DNA of 64,000 bases from Bacteroides helcogenes P 36-108 (GCF_000186225.1 NC_014933.1:3782001-3846000); one strand, 5' to 3'. Counted from the first letter of the stretch, positions 35,690 to 45,312 are shown. Numbers and translations: made by a program. The notes: a model not told the origin generated them from the letters alone.

Positions 35690-36994
35690 ATGGCGTCATT
35701 TGTAATCGAAGGAGGACACAGCCTTTCCGGTGACATTTACCCCCAAGGGGCGAAGAACGAGGTCTTACAGATTATCTGTGCCACGCTTCTCACTGCCGGT
35801 GAGGTAACCGTACATAATGTACCGGACATACTGGATGTCAACAACCTCATCCAATTGATGCGGGATATGGGAGTCAATGTAGCGAAAAAAGGCATGGACA
35901 CATTTAGTTTTCAGGCTGCAAACGTGGACTTAGCCTATTTGGAAAGCGATGCATTCCTAAAGAAGTGCTCCAGTCTCCGCGGCTCCGTCATGCTGGTGGG
36001 CCCAATGGTAGCCCGTTTTGGAAAGGCTCTGATTTCCAAACCAGGCGGAGACAAGATAGGCCGACGACGCCTTGACACTCATTTCATAGGCATTCAGAAC
36101 TTGGGAGCCACATTTACCTACAATGAAGAACGGGAAATCTATGAAATATCAGCCCAAAAGCTATACGGCACTTATATGCTGCTTGATGAAGCGTCTGTAA
36201 CAGGAACAGCCAACATCGTAATGGCGGCTGTATTGGCTAAAGGCAAAACAACCATTTACAATGCCGCCTGCGAGCCTTACGTGCAGCAACTCTGCCGGAT
36301 GCTGAATCGTATGGGCGCAAAAATAGAAGGTATCGCTTCCAACCTGCTCACCATCGAGGGAGTGAACGAACTGCATGGAACAGAGCATACGATTCTTCCG
36401 GACATGATTGAAGTAGGAAGTTTCATCGGTATGGCAGCCATGACAAAAAGTGAGTTGACCATCAAGAATGTTTCATACGAAAATCTGGGTATCATTCCCG
36501 ACAGCTTCCGCCGCCTCGGCATCAAGATGGAACAATGCGGCGATGACATTCACATACCTTCGCAGGATACTTACCAGATAGAGTCATTCATCGATGGTTC
36601 TATCATGACAATTGCCGATGCACCTTGGCCGGGGCTTACTCCGGACTTACTGAGCGTATTGCTGGTAGTTGCCACACAGGCAAAAGGCAGTGTGCTGATT
36701 CATCAGAAAATGTTTGAAAGCCGCCTGTTCTTTGTGGACAAACTGATAGATATGGGAGCGCAAATCATTCTGTGTGACCCGCACCGTGCCGTAGTTATCG
36801 GACATAATCACGGCTTCAAGCTGCGGGGCGGCAACATGACGTCACCGGACATCCGTGCCGGCATCGCCTTGCTGATAGCCGCCATGAGTGCCGACGGCAT
36901 CAGCCGCATTCACAACATCGAGCAGATAGACCGCGGGTATCAGAACATCGAAGGACGACTGAACGCGCTCGGGGCACGAATAACAAGAATATAA
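35690..36994 (+). CDS. murA: UDP-N-acetylglucosamine 1-carboxyvinyltransferase
   Basis: Transfers enolpyruvate from PEP to UDP-GlcNAc, the first committed step of peptidoglycan synthesis. This 434-residue enolpyruvyl transferase has the N-terminal PQGAKNEVLQIICATLL with the catalytic lysine, GPMVARFGKALISKPGG and a C-terminal MTSPDIRAGIALLIAAM. In the active-site loop the residue that is Cys115 in E. coli MurA is Asp121 here (PGGDKIGRRRLDTH, codon 36050-36052). A Cys-to-Asp change at this position is known to keep activity but remove the fosfomycin target, so intrinsic fosfomycin insensitivity is predicted. Confidence 0.95.
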   Translation: MASFVIEGGHSLSGDIYPQGAKNEVLQIICATLLTAGEVTVHNVPDILDVNNLIQLMRDMGVNVAKKGMDTFSFQAANVDLAYLESDAFLKKCSSLRGSVMLVGPMVARFGKALISKPGGDKIGRRRLDTHFIGIQNLGATFTYNEEREIYEISAQKLYGTYMLLDEASVTGTANIVMAAVLAKGKTTIYNAACEPYVQQLCRMLNRMGAKIEGIASNLLTIEGVNELHGTEHTILPDMIEVGSFIGMAAMTKSELTIKNVSYENLGIIPDSFRRLGIKMEQCGDDIHIPSQDTYQIESFIDGSIMTIADAPWPGLTPDLLSVLLVVATQAKGSVLIHQKMFESRLFFVDKLIDMGAQIILCDPHRAVVIGHNHGFKLRGGNMTSPDIRAGIALLIAAMSADGISRIHNIEQIDRGYQNIEGRLNALGARITRI

Positions 36995-37008
36995 AGGAAA
37001 GACGGAAT

Positions 37009-37179
37009 ATGAAAAAGAAATGGATGACGATATTACCCATTGTTGCGCTTTTCATCGTAGCGACACTGCCGGGTGAAGATTTCCTCTCTGTCCCGTATAT
37101 CATTAAAAGTGTTATTGTACTGGGGCTTTTACTGACAGCTATCATCAGCTTATTCAGAGAAAAAACTAAAAAGAAATGA
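37009..37179 (+). CDS. Small two-helix membrane protein in the murA-rimM operon
   Basis: 56 residues, [20 protein letters not shown] at the N-terminus, with a first helix at ~7-20, a short PGEDF loop, a second helix at ~29-49 and a very basic tail (FREKTKKK). It starts 14 bases after murA and its stop overlaps the rimM start (ATGA), so it is clearly embedded in the operon and translated. Function unknown; membrane insertion is predicted from hydrophobicity. Confidence 0.75.
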   Translation: MKKKWMTILPIVALFIVATLPGEDFLSVPYIIKSVIVLGLLLTAIISLFREKTKKK

Positions 37180-37712
37180 TACGCAAAGAGGAAGTATATA
37201 AAATAGGTATGTTCAACAAGCCGCATGGCATTCACGGGGAATTGTCCTTTACCTTTACGGATGACATCTTCGACCGTGTAGAGGCTGAATACCTCATTTG
37301 CCTGCTGGACGGGATATTCGTACCGTTTTTCATGGAAGAATACCGTTTCCGTTCGGACACCACAGCCCTCGTCAAACTGGAAGGGGTAGATACAGCAGAA
37401 CGTGCGCGCATGTTCACCAATATAGAGGTGTATTTTCCCGTGAAACATGCAGAAGAAGTAGGGCCAAGTGAGTTGGGCTGGGACTTTTTCACAGGCTTCC
37501 GCATGGAAGATATACATCACGGCAAACTTGGAGAAGTGGCGGAAGTAGATACATCTACCATCAATACCCTGTTCGTGGTGAATCATAAAGGAGAGGAATT
37601 GCTGATTCCCGCACAAGAAGAATTCATCGTTGACATCGACCAAATGCACAAAGTCATTACGATGAACTTACCGGAAGGACTGCTGGCTTTGGAAGAAACA
37701 GAAGAAGTATGA
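37176..37712 (+). CDS. rimM: Ribosome maturation factor RimM
   Basis: Binds S19 and assists 30S head assembly. 178 residues with the family N-terminus ([21 protein letters not shown]), the RimM barrel, and a C-terminal PRC-barrel-like half ([20 protein letters not shown] ... [20 protein letters not shown]). The start codon overlaps the preceding small gene by four bases. Confidence 0.94.
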   Translation: MIRKEEVYKIGMFNKPHGIHGELSFTFTDDIFDRVEAEYLICLLDGIFVPFFMEEYRFRSDTTALVKLEGVDTAERARMFTNIEVYFPVKHAEEVGPSELGWDFFTGFRMEDIHHGKLGEVAEVDTSTINTLFVVNHKGEELLIPAQEEFIVDIDQMHKVITMNLPEGLLALEETEEV

Positions 37713-37722
37713 ATTTAATAAA

Positions 37723-38592
37723 ATGGCAATAAAAAAGAACAAGAAAAGAAGCAAAGCTTTTTGGAACAACATCAAGTTCAAATACAAGCTGACCATTATC
37801 AACGAGAATACACTCGAAGAAGTGGTTGGGCTGCATGTATCCAAACTGAACGGCATTTCCGTACTGCTTTCCATACTTACCATCCTGTTTCTGGCAGCGG
37901 CTATAATCATTACCTTTACTCCTCTGCGTAACTACCTGCCGGGATATATGAACAGCGAAATCCGCACCCAAGTGGTAGAGAATGCCTTGCGGGCAGATTC
38001 ACTTCAACAATTAGTGGAAAGGCAGAATTTTTATATCATGAATATTCAGGATATATTTCAGGGCAAGATAAAAGCCGATACCATTCAATCCATGGACTCA
38101 CTGACCAATCTCCGCGAGGACTCACTCATGGAACGCACACAACGTGAATCCGAGTTCCGGAAACAATATGAAGATGCGGAAAAATATAACCTGACAACCA
38201 TCACAGCCCGTCCCGAAGTGGATGGCTTGATATTCTACCGTCCTACCAGGGGAATGATATCATCTCCATTCAATGCCGAGAAGAAACATTTCGGTACTGA
38301 CATTGCATCCAATCCGGGTGAAAGTGTATTGGCAACTTTGGACGGAACAGTCATATTGAGTACCTTTACCGCCGAAACCGGATACCTCATAGAAATACAG
38401 CATAATCAGGACTTCGTATCCGTCTATAAACATTGCGGCTCTCTACTGAAGCGGGAAGGAGATATAGTGACGGGAGGCGAAGCCATCGCATTAGTAGGAA
38501 ACACCGGACAACTGACTACCGGGCCACACCTTCATTTTGAGTTGTGGCATAAAGGAAGAGCAGTGAATCCGGAACTTTATATAGTATTTTAA
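37723..38592 (+). CDS. Membrane-anchored M23-family peptidoglycan peptidase
   Basis: 289 residues. A basic cytoplasmic tail (KKNKKRSKAFWNN) is followed by one membrane helix (~residues 44-66), a coiled-coil-like periplasmic stem (~75-150) and a LytM domain. Both zinc motifs are complete: HFGTDIAS (HxxxD) and PHLHFELW (HxH). It is therefore an active-site-intact DD- or glycyl-type endopeptidase candidate rather than a degenerate EnvC-like activator. It lies in a wall/envelope operon between rimM and dxr. Confidence 0.9.
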   Translation: MAIKKNKKRSKAFWNNIKFKYKLTIINENTLEEVVGLHVSKLNGISVLLSILTILFLAAAIIITFTPLRNYLPGYMNSEIRTQVVENALRADSLQQLVERQNFYIMNIQDIFQGKIKADTIQSMDSLTNLREDSLMERTQRESEFRKQYEDAEKYNLTTITARPEVDGLIFYRPTRGMISSPFNAEKKHFGTDIASNPGESVLATLDGTVILSTFTAETGYLIEIQHNQDFVSVYKHCGSLLKREGDIVTGGEAIALVGNTGQLTTGPHLHFELWHKGRAVNPELYIVF

Positions 38593-38595
38593 ATT

Positions 38596-39759
38596 ATGAA
38601 AAAACAAATAGCCATACTTGGCTCTACCGGATCCATCGGTACACAGGCATTGCAGGTCATAGAAGAACATACTGACCAATACGAAGCCTATGTACTGACG
38701 GCCAACAACCGTGTAGATGACCTCATCTACCAGGCACGGAAGTTCAAACCCGAGGCAGTGGTAATAGCCAACGAAGCGAAATACACACAACTGAAAGAAG
38801 CGCTTGCAGACTTACCCATCAAGGTATATGCCGGTGAGGAAGCCCTCTGTCAGATTGTAACCGAAACTCCCATAGACATGGTATTGACCGCCATGGTAGG
38901 CTATGCCGGACTGAAACCGACGATGAATGCCATACGCGCCCGTAAACCCATAGCACTTGCCAACAAGGAAACATTAGTGGTTGCCGGTGAACTTGTCAAT
39001 GACCTGGCACGATTCAACCGCACTCCCATTTTACCTGTCGATTCCGAACATTCCGCTGTTTTCCAGTGTTTGGCCGGAGAAACGGGTAATCCGGTAGAAA
39101 AGATAATACTGACTGCATCCGGCGGCCCGTTCCGTACCTGTACAATGAAACAACTGGCAACCGTAACCAAAGCACAGGCCCTGAAACACCCTAATTGGGA
39201 TATGGGAGCAAAAATCACCATAGATTCCGCCTCTATGATGAACAAAGGTTTTGAGGTAATTGAAGCGAAATGGCTGTTCGGCGTACGTTCTGACCAGATA
39301 GAAGTAGTGGTACATCCGCAGTCAGTCATCCATTCCATGGTACAGTTTGAGGATGGCGCCATAAAAGCACAGTTGGGAATGCCGGACATGCGTCTGCCCA
39401 TTCAGTATGCTTTTTCCTATCCCGAACGTCTGAAAGCCTCATTTCCGCGTCTGGATTTCAAGCTATGTACGAATCTGACGTTCGAACAACCCGACACTAC
39501 CCGTTTCCGCAATCTGGCATTGGCTTATGAAGCACTGCATCGTGCTGGAAATATGCCCTGTATCGTCAATGCAGCAAATGAAGTGGTAGTTGCAGCCTTC
39601 TTGCGCGATGAGATTTCATTCCTCGGTATGAGCGAAGTGATAGAGAAAACCATGTCCCGTGTATCCTTTGTACAAAAGCCCACTTATGAGGACTATGTAG
39701 CAACGGATGAGGAAGCGCGCAAAATCGCGATGGAAATGGTAGCAACAAATAACAGGTGA
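38596..39759 (+). CDS. dxr: 1-deoxy-D-xylulose-5-phosphate reductoisomerase
   Basis: Second step of the MEP isoprenoid pathway (DXP to MEP, NADPH-dependent). 387 residues, with NADPH loop ILGSTGSIGTQALQVI, metal and substrate motifs LPVDSEHSAVFQCL, TASGGPFR and IDSASMMNKGFEVIEAKWLF. Three bases separate it from the M23 gene. Confidence 0.96.
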   Translation: MKKQIAILGSTGSIGTQALQVIEEHTDQYEAYVLTANNRVDDLIYQARKFKPEAVVIANEAKYTQLKEALADLPIKVYAGEEALCQIVTETPIDMVLTAMVGYAGLKPTMNAIRARKPIALANKETLVVAGELVNDLARFNRTPILPVDSEHSAVFQCLAGETGNPVEKIILTASGGPFRTCTMKQLATVTKAQALKHPNWDMGAKITIDSASMMNKGFEVIEAKWLFGVRSDQIEVVVHPQSVIHSMVQFEDGAIKAQLGMPDMRLPIQYAFSYPERLKASFPRLDFKLCTNLTFEQPDTTRFRNLALAYEALHRAGNMPCIVNAANEVVVAAFLRDEISFLGMSEVIEKTMSRVSFVQKPTYEDYVATDEEARKIAMEMVATNNR

Positions 39760-39803
39760 TAATTAAACAGTAAATTGTAAATCATAAAATAGTAAATAAT
39801 TTA

Positions 39804-41138
39804 ATGGAAACATTCTTGATTCGTGCCCTTCAACTCATCATGAGCCTTTCGTTGCTCGTCATCATTCATGAGGGAGGACACTTCCTTTTCGCCCGACTCT
39901 TCAAAACCCGTGTTGAGAAATTCTGTCTGTTCTTCGACCCGTGGTTCACCCTCTTTAAATTCAAGCCCAAGCACAGTGATACGGAATATGGCATTGGCTG
40001 GCTGCCTTTGGGAGGCTATGTAAAAATAGCCGGTATGATAGACGAGTCCATGGACACTGAGCAGATGAAACAACCCATGCAACCTTGGGAATTCCGTGCA
40101 AAACCGGCATGGCAACGCCTATTGATTATGGTAGGCGGTGTATTATTCAATTTCCTGCTGGCATTGTTCATCTATTCCATGATACTTTTCACTTGGGGCG
40201 ATGAATATGTACCCGTACAAAAAGCTCCGTTGGGTATGGACTTCAACAAAACGGCCAAAAATATCGGTTTTCGTGACGGTGATGTATTGGTATCTGCCGA
40301 TGGCACACCTTTTGAGCGCTATGACGGTGACCTTCTGACCAATGTGGTAGATGCCCGTCAGGTAACTGTGCTACGTGGCGGACAAGAAGCTTCCGTTTAC
40401 ATACCCGAAGATATGATGGAAAAGCTATTGGCAGACAGCGTGCGTTTCGCCTCTTTCCGTTTTCCATTTGTAATCGACAGCATTTCTGCCGGACGCCCTG
40501 CTGCTTTAGCCGGCCTGCAAGCGGGCGACAGCATTACCGCACTTGACGGAAAGGTCATTTCTTATTTTGACTTCAAAGAAGAAATGATGAACCGCCGGAA
40601 AACAGGCAGCGCCTCCCATGACATCACGCTGGCCTACGTACGCAACGGAGTGGCTGACACACTGACCCTGACAACAGACTCCCTATATGAAATAGGCATT
40701 GCAGCGCGTACGGCAACCGACAAGCTATTGCCTGTCATACGAAAGAATTACAGTTTCCTGTCTTCCTTCCCCGCAGGCGTGGCCTTGGGAGTGAAGACAC
40801 TGAAAGGCTACATCGGACAAATGAAATACCTTTTCTCAAAAGAAGGAGCGAAGCAGCTCGGCGGTTTCGGTACTATCGGCAGTATTTTTCCCGCAACATG
40901 GGACTGGCATCAGTTCTGGTATATGACGGCATTTCTCTCCATTATCCTTGCCTTTATGAACATACTACCCATTCCGGCACTGGACGGAGGGCATGTATTA
41001 TTCCTTATCTATGAGATAGTGGCACGCCGCAAGCCCAGTGACAAGTTTATGGAACGCGCACAGATGGTAGGCATGTTCCTGCTATTCGGATTGTTGCTGT
41101 GGGCCAACTTCAATGATATACTGAGGTTCCTTTTCTAA
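39804..41138 (+). CDS. rseP: Site-2 membrane protease RseP
   Basis: A 444-residue intramembrane zinc protease. The active site is VIIHEGGHFLFARLF (HExxH) in the first helix, and the distal metal-binding NILPIPALDGGHVLF motif is in the C-terminal membrane part. Two PDZ-like regions lie between, the second around RPAALAGLQAGDSITALDG. It cleaves anti-sigma factors and signal-peptide remnants. It is the last gene of the operon and is followed by a hairpin. Confidence 0.94.
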   Translation: METFLIRALQLIMSLSLLVIIHEGGHFLFARLFKTRVEKFCLFFDPWFTLFKFKPKHSDTEYGIGWLPLGGYVKIAGMIDESMDTEQMKQPMQPWEFRAKPAWQRLLIMVGGVLFNFLLALFIYSMILFTWGDEYVPVQKAPLGMDFNKTAKNIGFRDGDVLVSADGTPFERYDGDLLTNVVDARQVTVLRGGQEASVYIPEDMMEKLLADSVRFASFRFPFVIDSISAGRPAALAGLQAGDSITALDGKVISYFDFKEEMMNRRKTGSASHDITLAYVRNGVADTLTLTTDSLYEIGIAARTATDKLLPVIRKNYSFLSSFPAGVALGVKTLKGYIGQMKYLFSKEGAKQLGGFGTIGSIFPATWDWHQFWYMTAFLSIILAFMNILPIPALDGGHVLFLIYEIVARRKPSDKFMERAQMVGMFLLFGLLLWANFNDILRFLF

Positions 41139-41160
41139 ACAAAGAAACACATATATAAAA

Positions 41161-41194
41161 CAGACCATCTGCTTCCAACGAAACAGATGGTCTG
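41161..41194. terminator. Terminator between convergent rseP and ddh
   Basis: Arms 41161-41171 and 41184-41194 are a perfect 11-bp stem (CAGACCATCTG) with a 12-base loop; it ends the tsaB-rseP operon and probably ddh in the other direction. Confidence 0.75.
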
Positions 41195-41252
41195 CTTTAT
41201 ATAAACACATGACCTGTTTGCCTCCAACAGACCATGCGTTTTAATGATGTCA

Positions 41253-42152
41253 TTATACGAGATGCCCGATCCACTCCTCGCGATCTCCCGGCAACAAATC
41301 GATAACCGGAATTTCAACCATCGTATAGCAGCCCGGCTGCTGACGCATGGAGGCGCGAGCCACACACACCAATACCTGAGCCGTAAGGGCCGGATTGTTG
41401 ATATGCATATTGAATTCAAAGAGCTGGTTTTGTGTTTTGCCCGATACCCCTTTACGAGTCAGATTTACGCCATGCCCCATATCAAGCAATGCATCTACGC
41501 TCGGCACAAGTTTCACATGAGTTTCATCATTCACAAAATAAGGATCGGCTTTGATAGCTGTCGCTACCTTATCGAACTCATAGCCTTCTTTCAACTCAAT
41601 ATAAACCATGCGGCGATGAATGCCCGTTCCCGTAGGAATAGTCATAGACAAGGCGGCCTTCACACCTTCAACAGCTTTCACGGCCACTGTATGCCCCATG
41701 CTCATACCCGGACCGAAATTCGTGTAAGTGATGCCTTTCGGAGCAATAGCTTCAAGCAAAGTACGAACAACAGAGTCGCTTCCCGGATCCCAACCGGCAG
41801 AGATAACAGAAACAGTATTATGAGCTTTAGCCTCAGCATCCAAAGTGCGGCGCAGATCCGTGATACCCGTGTGAATATCAAAGCTATCTACAGTATGGAT
41901 ACCCAAAGCCAAAATCTCCTTGGCATACCCTTCCACCTTACGTGTAGGTGTACACAGAATGGCGACATCTACATCTTTCAGGTCACGGATATTCTTTACA
42001 ACGGGATATTTCCCCAATTCTTCGGGACAATTATCAGCACCTGTACGACGTACCACACCTGCAATTTCAAAGTCCGGAGCTGCTTGCAGGGCTTCGAGCA
42101 CATAGTGCCCGATATTGCCATATCCAACGATGGCTGCTTTTACTTTTTTCAT
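41253..42152 (-). CDS. ddh: meso-Diaminopimelate D-dehydrogenase
   Basis: Catalyses the NADPH-dependent reductive amination of L-2-amino-6-oxopimelate, the one-step branch of lysine and DAP synthesis. The 299-residue length fits. Motifs are IVGYGNIGHYVLEALQ for NADPH, CTPTRKVEGYAKEIL, SAGWDPGSDSVVRTLLEA and TNFGPGMSMGHTVAVKA for the substrate pocket. The minus-strand box TATTTTTG (42195-42202) precedes it, divergent from ruvA. Confidence 0.94.
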   Translation of the reverse strand: MKKVKAAIVGYGNIGHYVLEALQAAPDFEIAGVVRRTGADNCPEELGKYPVVKNIRDLKDVDVAILCTPTRKVEGYAKEILALGIHTVDSFDIHTGITDLRRTLDAEAKAHNTVSVISAGWDPGSDSVVRTLLEAIAPKGITYTNFGPGMSMGHTVAVKAVEGVKAALSMTIPTGTGIHRRMVYIELKEGYEFDKVATAIKADPYFVNDETHVKLVPSVDALLDMGHGVNLTRKGVSGKTQNQLFEFNMHINNPALTAQVLVCVARASMRQQPGCYTMVEIPVIDLLPGDREEWIGHLV

Positions 42153-42194
42153 TCTTTTATAGGTTTTATTAATCAGTTTTCTACCTTATCGGCA

Positions 42195-42202
42195 CAAAAA
42201 TA
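42195..42202 (-). promoter_or_regulatory. -7 element of ddh
   Basis: Minus-strand TATTTTTG, matching TAnnTTTG, 42 bases before the ATG. Confidence 0.55.
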
Positions 42203-42315
42203 AGCATTTCTCCATGTTTTTGATAATATATACACAGTTTTTCACAGATTATCTACATTTTTGTTTTTTATCGCTTCAATATGCTTTCTTTTCACTGTAT
42301 TTCGCACATAAACAT

Positions 42316-42323
42316 TATATTTG
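42316..42323 (+). promoter_or_regulatory. -7 element abutting the ruvA start codon
   Basis: TATATTTG followed by only four bases before the ATG at 42328; it implies a leaderless or near-leaderless mRNA. Confidence 0.55.
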
Positions 42324-42327
42324 CACC

Positions 42328-42930
42328 ATGATAGAATATATTAAAGGCGAAATTGCCGAATTAAGTCCGGCAACCGCAGTTATTGACTGTAACGGATTGG
42401 GATATGCCGTTAATATCTCATTGAATACATACGCCGCCGTTCAAGGCAAGAAAGAATGCAAACTGTACATTTACGAGGCTATCCGCGAGGATGCCTATAT
42501 TCTCTATGGTTTTGCGGATAAGCAAGAACGCGAATTGTTTCTGCTACTCATTTCCGTATCGGGTATTGGCGGAAACACAGCACGCATGATTCTTTCGGCT
42601 CTCTCACCATCCGAGCTAATAAATGTCATCAGTACTGAGAATGCCAACCTGTTGAAAAGCGTAAAAGGTATCGGATTAAAGACAGCGCAGCGTGTCATCG
42701 TCGATTTAAAGGATAAGATAAAAACGGACAGTGTGGCAACCGGATCTGCCGGAGACATGACCTCTCTACTGATGGCCGCCAACACACAGGTACAGGAAGA
42801 GGCTGTAGCCGCACTCACTATGCTGGGCTTTGCACAGGCTCCTTCGCAGAAAGTGGTACTTGCCATCCTGAAAGAAAATCCAAATGCACCGGTAGAACAA
42901 GTAATCAAACTGGCATTAAAAAGGCTGTAA
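42328..42930 (+). CDS. ruvA: Holliday junction DNA helicase subunit RuvA
   Basis: A 200-residue junction-binding subunit of the RuvAB branch-migration motor. The N-terminal OB domain begins [20 protein letters not shown], two helix-hairpin-helix motifs follow ([18 protein letters not shown] and [18 protein letters not shown]), and the C-terminal domain III binds RuvB ([20 protein letters not shown]). The start at 42328 fits the family; a 38-codon in-frame extension upstream crosses the -7 box and is not used. Confidence 0.95.
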   Translation: MIEYIKGEIAELSPATAVIDCNGLGYAVNISLNTYAAVQGKKECKLYIYEAIREDAYILYGFADKQERELFLLLISVSGIGGNTARMILSALSPSELINVISTENANLLKSVKGIGLKTAQRVIVDLKDKIKTDSVATGSAGDMTSLLMAANTQVQEEAVAALTMLGFAQAPSQKVVLAILKENPNAPVEQVIKLALKRL

Positions 42931-42931
42931 T

Positions 42932-43927
42932 ATGGCTGCAATTACTATCAAAGAATGGCTGGGCGCCAATAAACGTACTCATGTATTGCCTACCGACAAA
43001 TGGTATCTTGACTTTGCCATAAAGTTACTTCCTTTTTGTCAAAAATCATCTTTATTCAAAAACGAGAACTACCGCACTCAGACCGAAGCCGCCATCTCAA
43101 TCAGTCAGTATTTTCAGGATACCATCTCCCAAAGCGGAGGCTGGAAAGTCTTTTCTGATTTATTCGTCAAACGCTACGGAACATACTTGCCATTCTATAT
43201 ACCAGTTGACGAATACATACCCGATGAAATCAATAAAGAGGACATCTCTTTCATATTATGGACACTAAAATCACACGCTCCCCTTTGGGAAGAAGCTGAA
43301 TATACCTTCTTCAACCCTTATGATGAAGCCCTCTTGGCATTAAGCCAAACCGCCTATGATATGATGGACAAGTACTTTGAAGAAGCACCTATCAGTGATG
43401 AGCCTTCTTCCGACTTTTGGGTCATGGGAGTTGATTTACTGGAAATGCCTGTCACTCCACTACCGGAAATCAGTACAGAAACCAAACTGACGCAAGATGT
43501 CAAACATTGTCTGGAATATAGTAAAGGAAAGCCTTTACTATACTTTGCCGATTACCGGGAGCTCCGAACTTTCTTTATTGAAGCACTGAAATGGGAAAAC
43601 CACCCATCCTCTCTCTTGCCGGATTTAGAACACAAGAAAGAATTCGTGATTTATGCCAACGCCAAAGGAATGCTCATTGCACAAGATGTAGCTGCTTACT
43701 TCTGTGAAAGACACAACCCGGTATATGATGCCCGGCGAGCCGCCACCGAGGGATATGAAATGTTCTGCCGTCCCGGAAAATGTCCTTTTGATCTGTTGAA
43801 ATATGGAATGACCAAAGAAATTCTACCCGATATGCAACTGCCTTTCTCCAAAGGGAAAGAATTATTACATAAATATTGGGATTTCATAGCCCGTTATTAT
43901 CTATGTGAATATTATGAAGGAAAGTAA
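42932..43927 (+). CDS. DUF3843-family protein
   Basis: A 331-residue protein starting one base after the ruvA stop, so translationally coupled. It begins ITIKEWLGANKRTHVLPTDK and contains DISFILWTLKSHAPLWEEAEYTF in its first half and YARRAATEGYEMFCRPGKCP-like sequence near its end, as in the Bacteroidales-restricted family DUF3843. It has no signal peptide or membrane helix and is rich in aromatic residues. Function unknown; persistent linkage to ruvA hints at a role near DNA metabolism but this is only positional. Confidence 0.8.
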   Translation: MAAITIKEWLGANKRTHVLPTDKWYLDFAIKLLPFCQKSSLFKNENYRTQTEAAISISQYFQDTISQSGGWKVFSDLFVKRYGTYLPFYIPVDEYIPDEINKEDISFILWTLKSHAPLWEEAEYTFFNPYDEALLALSQTAYDMMDKYFEEAPISDEPSSDFWVMGVDLLEMPVTPLPEISTETKLTQDVKHCLEYSKGKPLLYFADYRELRTFFIEALKWENHPSSLLPDLEHKKEFVIYANAKGMLIAQDVAAYFCERHNPVYDARRAATEGYEMFCRPGKCPFDLLKYGMTKEILPDMQLPFSKGKELLHKYWDFIARYYLCEYYEGK

Positions 43928-44044
43928 AAAGACAAATACCTGCCCCAAACAAAAAGGGAAAAACAAGCCAACTGGAAAACGGATTGGAAAGTCAAAGCCT
44001 TCAAAGGCTAATAACCAACTGAACAGAAGGGTAAAATAGCAACA

Positions 44045-44105
44045 TTCAACGATTAGTAATTGATGCAATGACATCACATCATGGCATTAACTGCTAATCG
44101 TTGAA
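44045..44105. terminator. Long hairpin between convergent DUF3843 and M24 genes
   Basis: Arms 44045-44056 and 44094-44105 are perfect 12-bp complements (TTCAACGATTAG), and pairing continues inward imperfectly for about ten more bases. It sits between two converging stop codons. Confidence 0.65.
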
Positions 44106-44111
44106 CACAAC

Positions 44112-45275
44112 CTAAAGCTCCACAATCTCTTCCTTGCAAAGTGTCAGCTTCTCCAAGCCTTCTGTCGTTACAACCCAAGAATTCTCAATACCCACAGGCC
44201 CCACTCCAGGTAATACAATTTTCGGTTCCAAGGCAAAAACCATGCCCGGAGTAAGTTCCTGTTTCATACGCGGAGCCAACACCGGCATTTCATTTATTTC
44301 CAAACCGATACCATGACCGATGAATTTGGCCTTCTGCCCCATACCCATAAAATAATCGGCAAAACCAGCTTTAGTCACCATATCGATAGCTGTATTATAA
44401 AGATCCTCACAAACAGTTCCCGGCTTAGCCTGCCGAACGACGGCCTCCTGAACCTCCAGACAAGTCTGATGGGCGGCATAAGCTTTTTCAGGCAATTTAC
44501 CGATAGAGAATACACGACTCATATCTCCCATATAACCGTAAAAATTGCCTCCCATGTCCACCATAACACTTTGTCCGGCCTGTATCAAAGTACCATTCAC
44601 CCCTCCGGGTAAAGATGGATCAAGCCCTTCACCTCCCAATGCAAAATCGTAAGGAGAGGGAACAGCAGCATTTTCTCCCGCCAAAAGACTCCCCATAAAG
44701 ATTTCCATACTCTGTCCGAAAACACGAAAGATGCCCAAACAACCTTCAAGACGCATCAGGCGTTCTATTTCAATAGACAACTGCCGGTCTGTCATCCCGG
44801 GCTTATAAACAGAAGGAATCTGTTCATAAGCCTTGGTATGGGCAGCTCCTGAACGGCGAAACATTTCAATCTCAATATTTGTCTTAATACTCCTTGCCTG
44901 ACGTATCAAAGATGTGCCACAGGGCACAACCTCCGTTCCGGGGAAACAAGCAGCCAAACGATTATACTCCGTAAAGGACAGTTCATCGCCTTCCAACATT
45001 AGTTTGACCGGTATCGGCAGACCGCACTCTTTTATCAGTTCAGGAAGCCGTTCTGGTTTTCGGATGGAATGGACATGCTCCCCTGTAACATTGTTGGGGC
45101 GCTTTATGAACAGACGGGCAGGTGCATTCAACGGCAGATACAGGTAACCGCTGACAACACGTCCGTACGTATAGATTAAATTTACATTACAAGTGATAAG
45201 AGCTGCATCAATTCCTTGTTGAGCCATAAGTACGCGTATTTTATCGCGCCTCACTTTCAGTTCCGGTAGTAACAT
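44112..45275 (-). CDS. M24-family aminopeptidase, Xaa-Pro type
   Basis: A 387-residue metallopeptidase with a creatinase-like N-terminal domain and a pita-bread catalytic domain. Metal ligands are visible as the two aspartates around VDMGGNFYGYMGDMSRVF, the histidine in FIGHGIGLEINEMP, the glutamate in ALEPKIVLPG and the late glutamate in GIENSWVVT. It removes N-terminal residues before proline, or a related dipeptidase reaction. It is preceded by a TACTTTTG box (45305-45312, minus) and stands apart from the hmu operon upstream. Confidence 0.9.
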   Translation of the reverse strand: MLLPELKVRRDKIRVLMAQQGIDAALITCNVNLIYTYGRVVSGYLYLPLNAPARLFIKRPNNVTGEHVHSIRKPERLPELIKECGLPIPVKLMLEGDELSFTEYNRLAACFPGTEVVPCGTSLIRQARSIKTNIEIEMFRRSGAAHTKAYEQIPSVYKPGMTDRQLSIEIERLMRLEGCLGIFRVFGQSMEIFMGSLLAGENAAVPSPYDFALGGEGLDPSLPGGVNGTLIQAGQSVMVDMGGNFYGYMGDMSRVFSIGKLPEKAYAAHQTCLEVQEAVVRQAKPGTVCEDLYNTAIDMVTKAGFADYFMGMGQKAKFIGHGIGLEINEMPVLAPRMKQELTPGMVFALEPKIVLPGVGPVGIENSWVVTTEGLEKLTLCKEEIVEL

Positions 45276-45304
45276 TTCTTTGCTATTTATTGTTTAAGAC
45301 AGTG

Positions 45305-45312
45305 CAAAAGTA
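45305..45312 (-). promoter_or_regulatory. -7 element of the M24 peptidase gene
   Basis: Minus-strand TACTTTTG, 29 bases before the ATG; it lies between the end of the hmu operon and the peptidase. Confidence 0.5.

Noticed and set aside
41244..42203. 319-codon plus-strand frame over ddh
   Set aside because: Opposite strand of a well-conserved dehydrogenase; no domain recognised.
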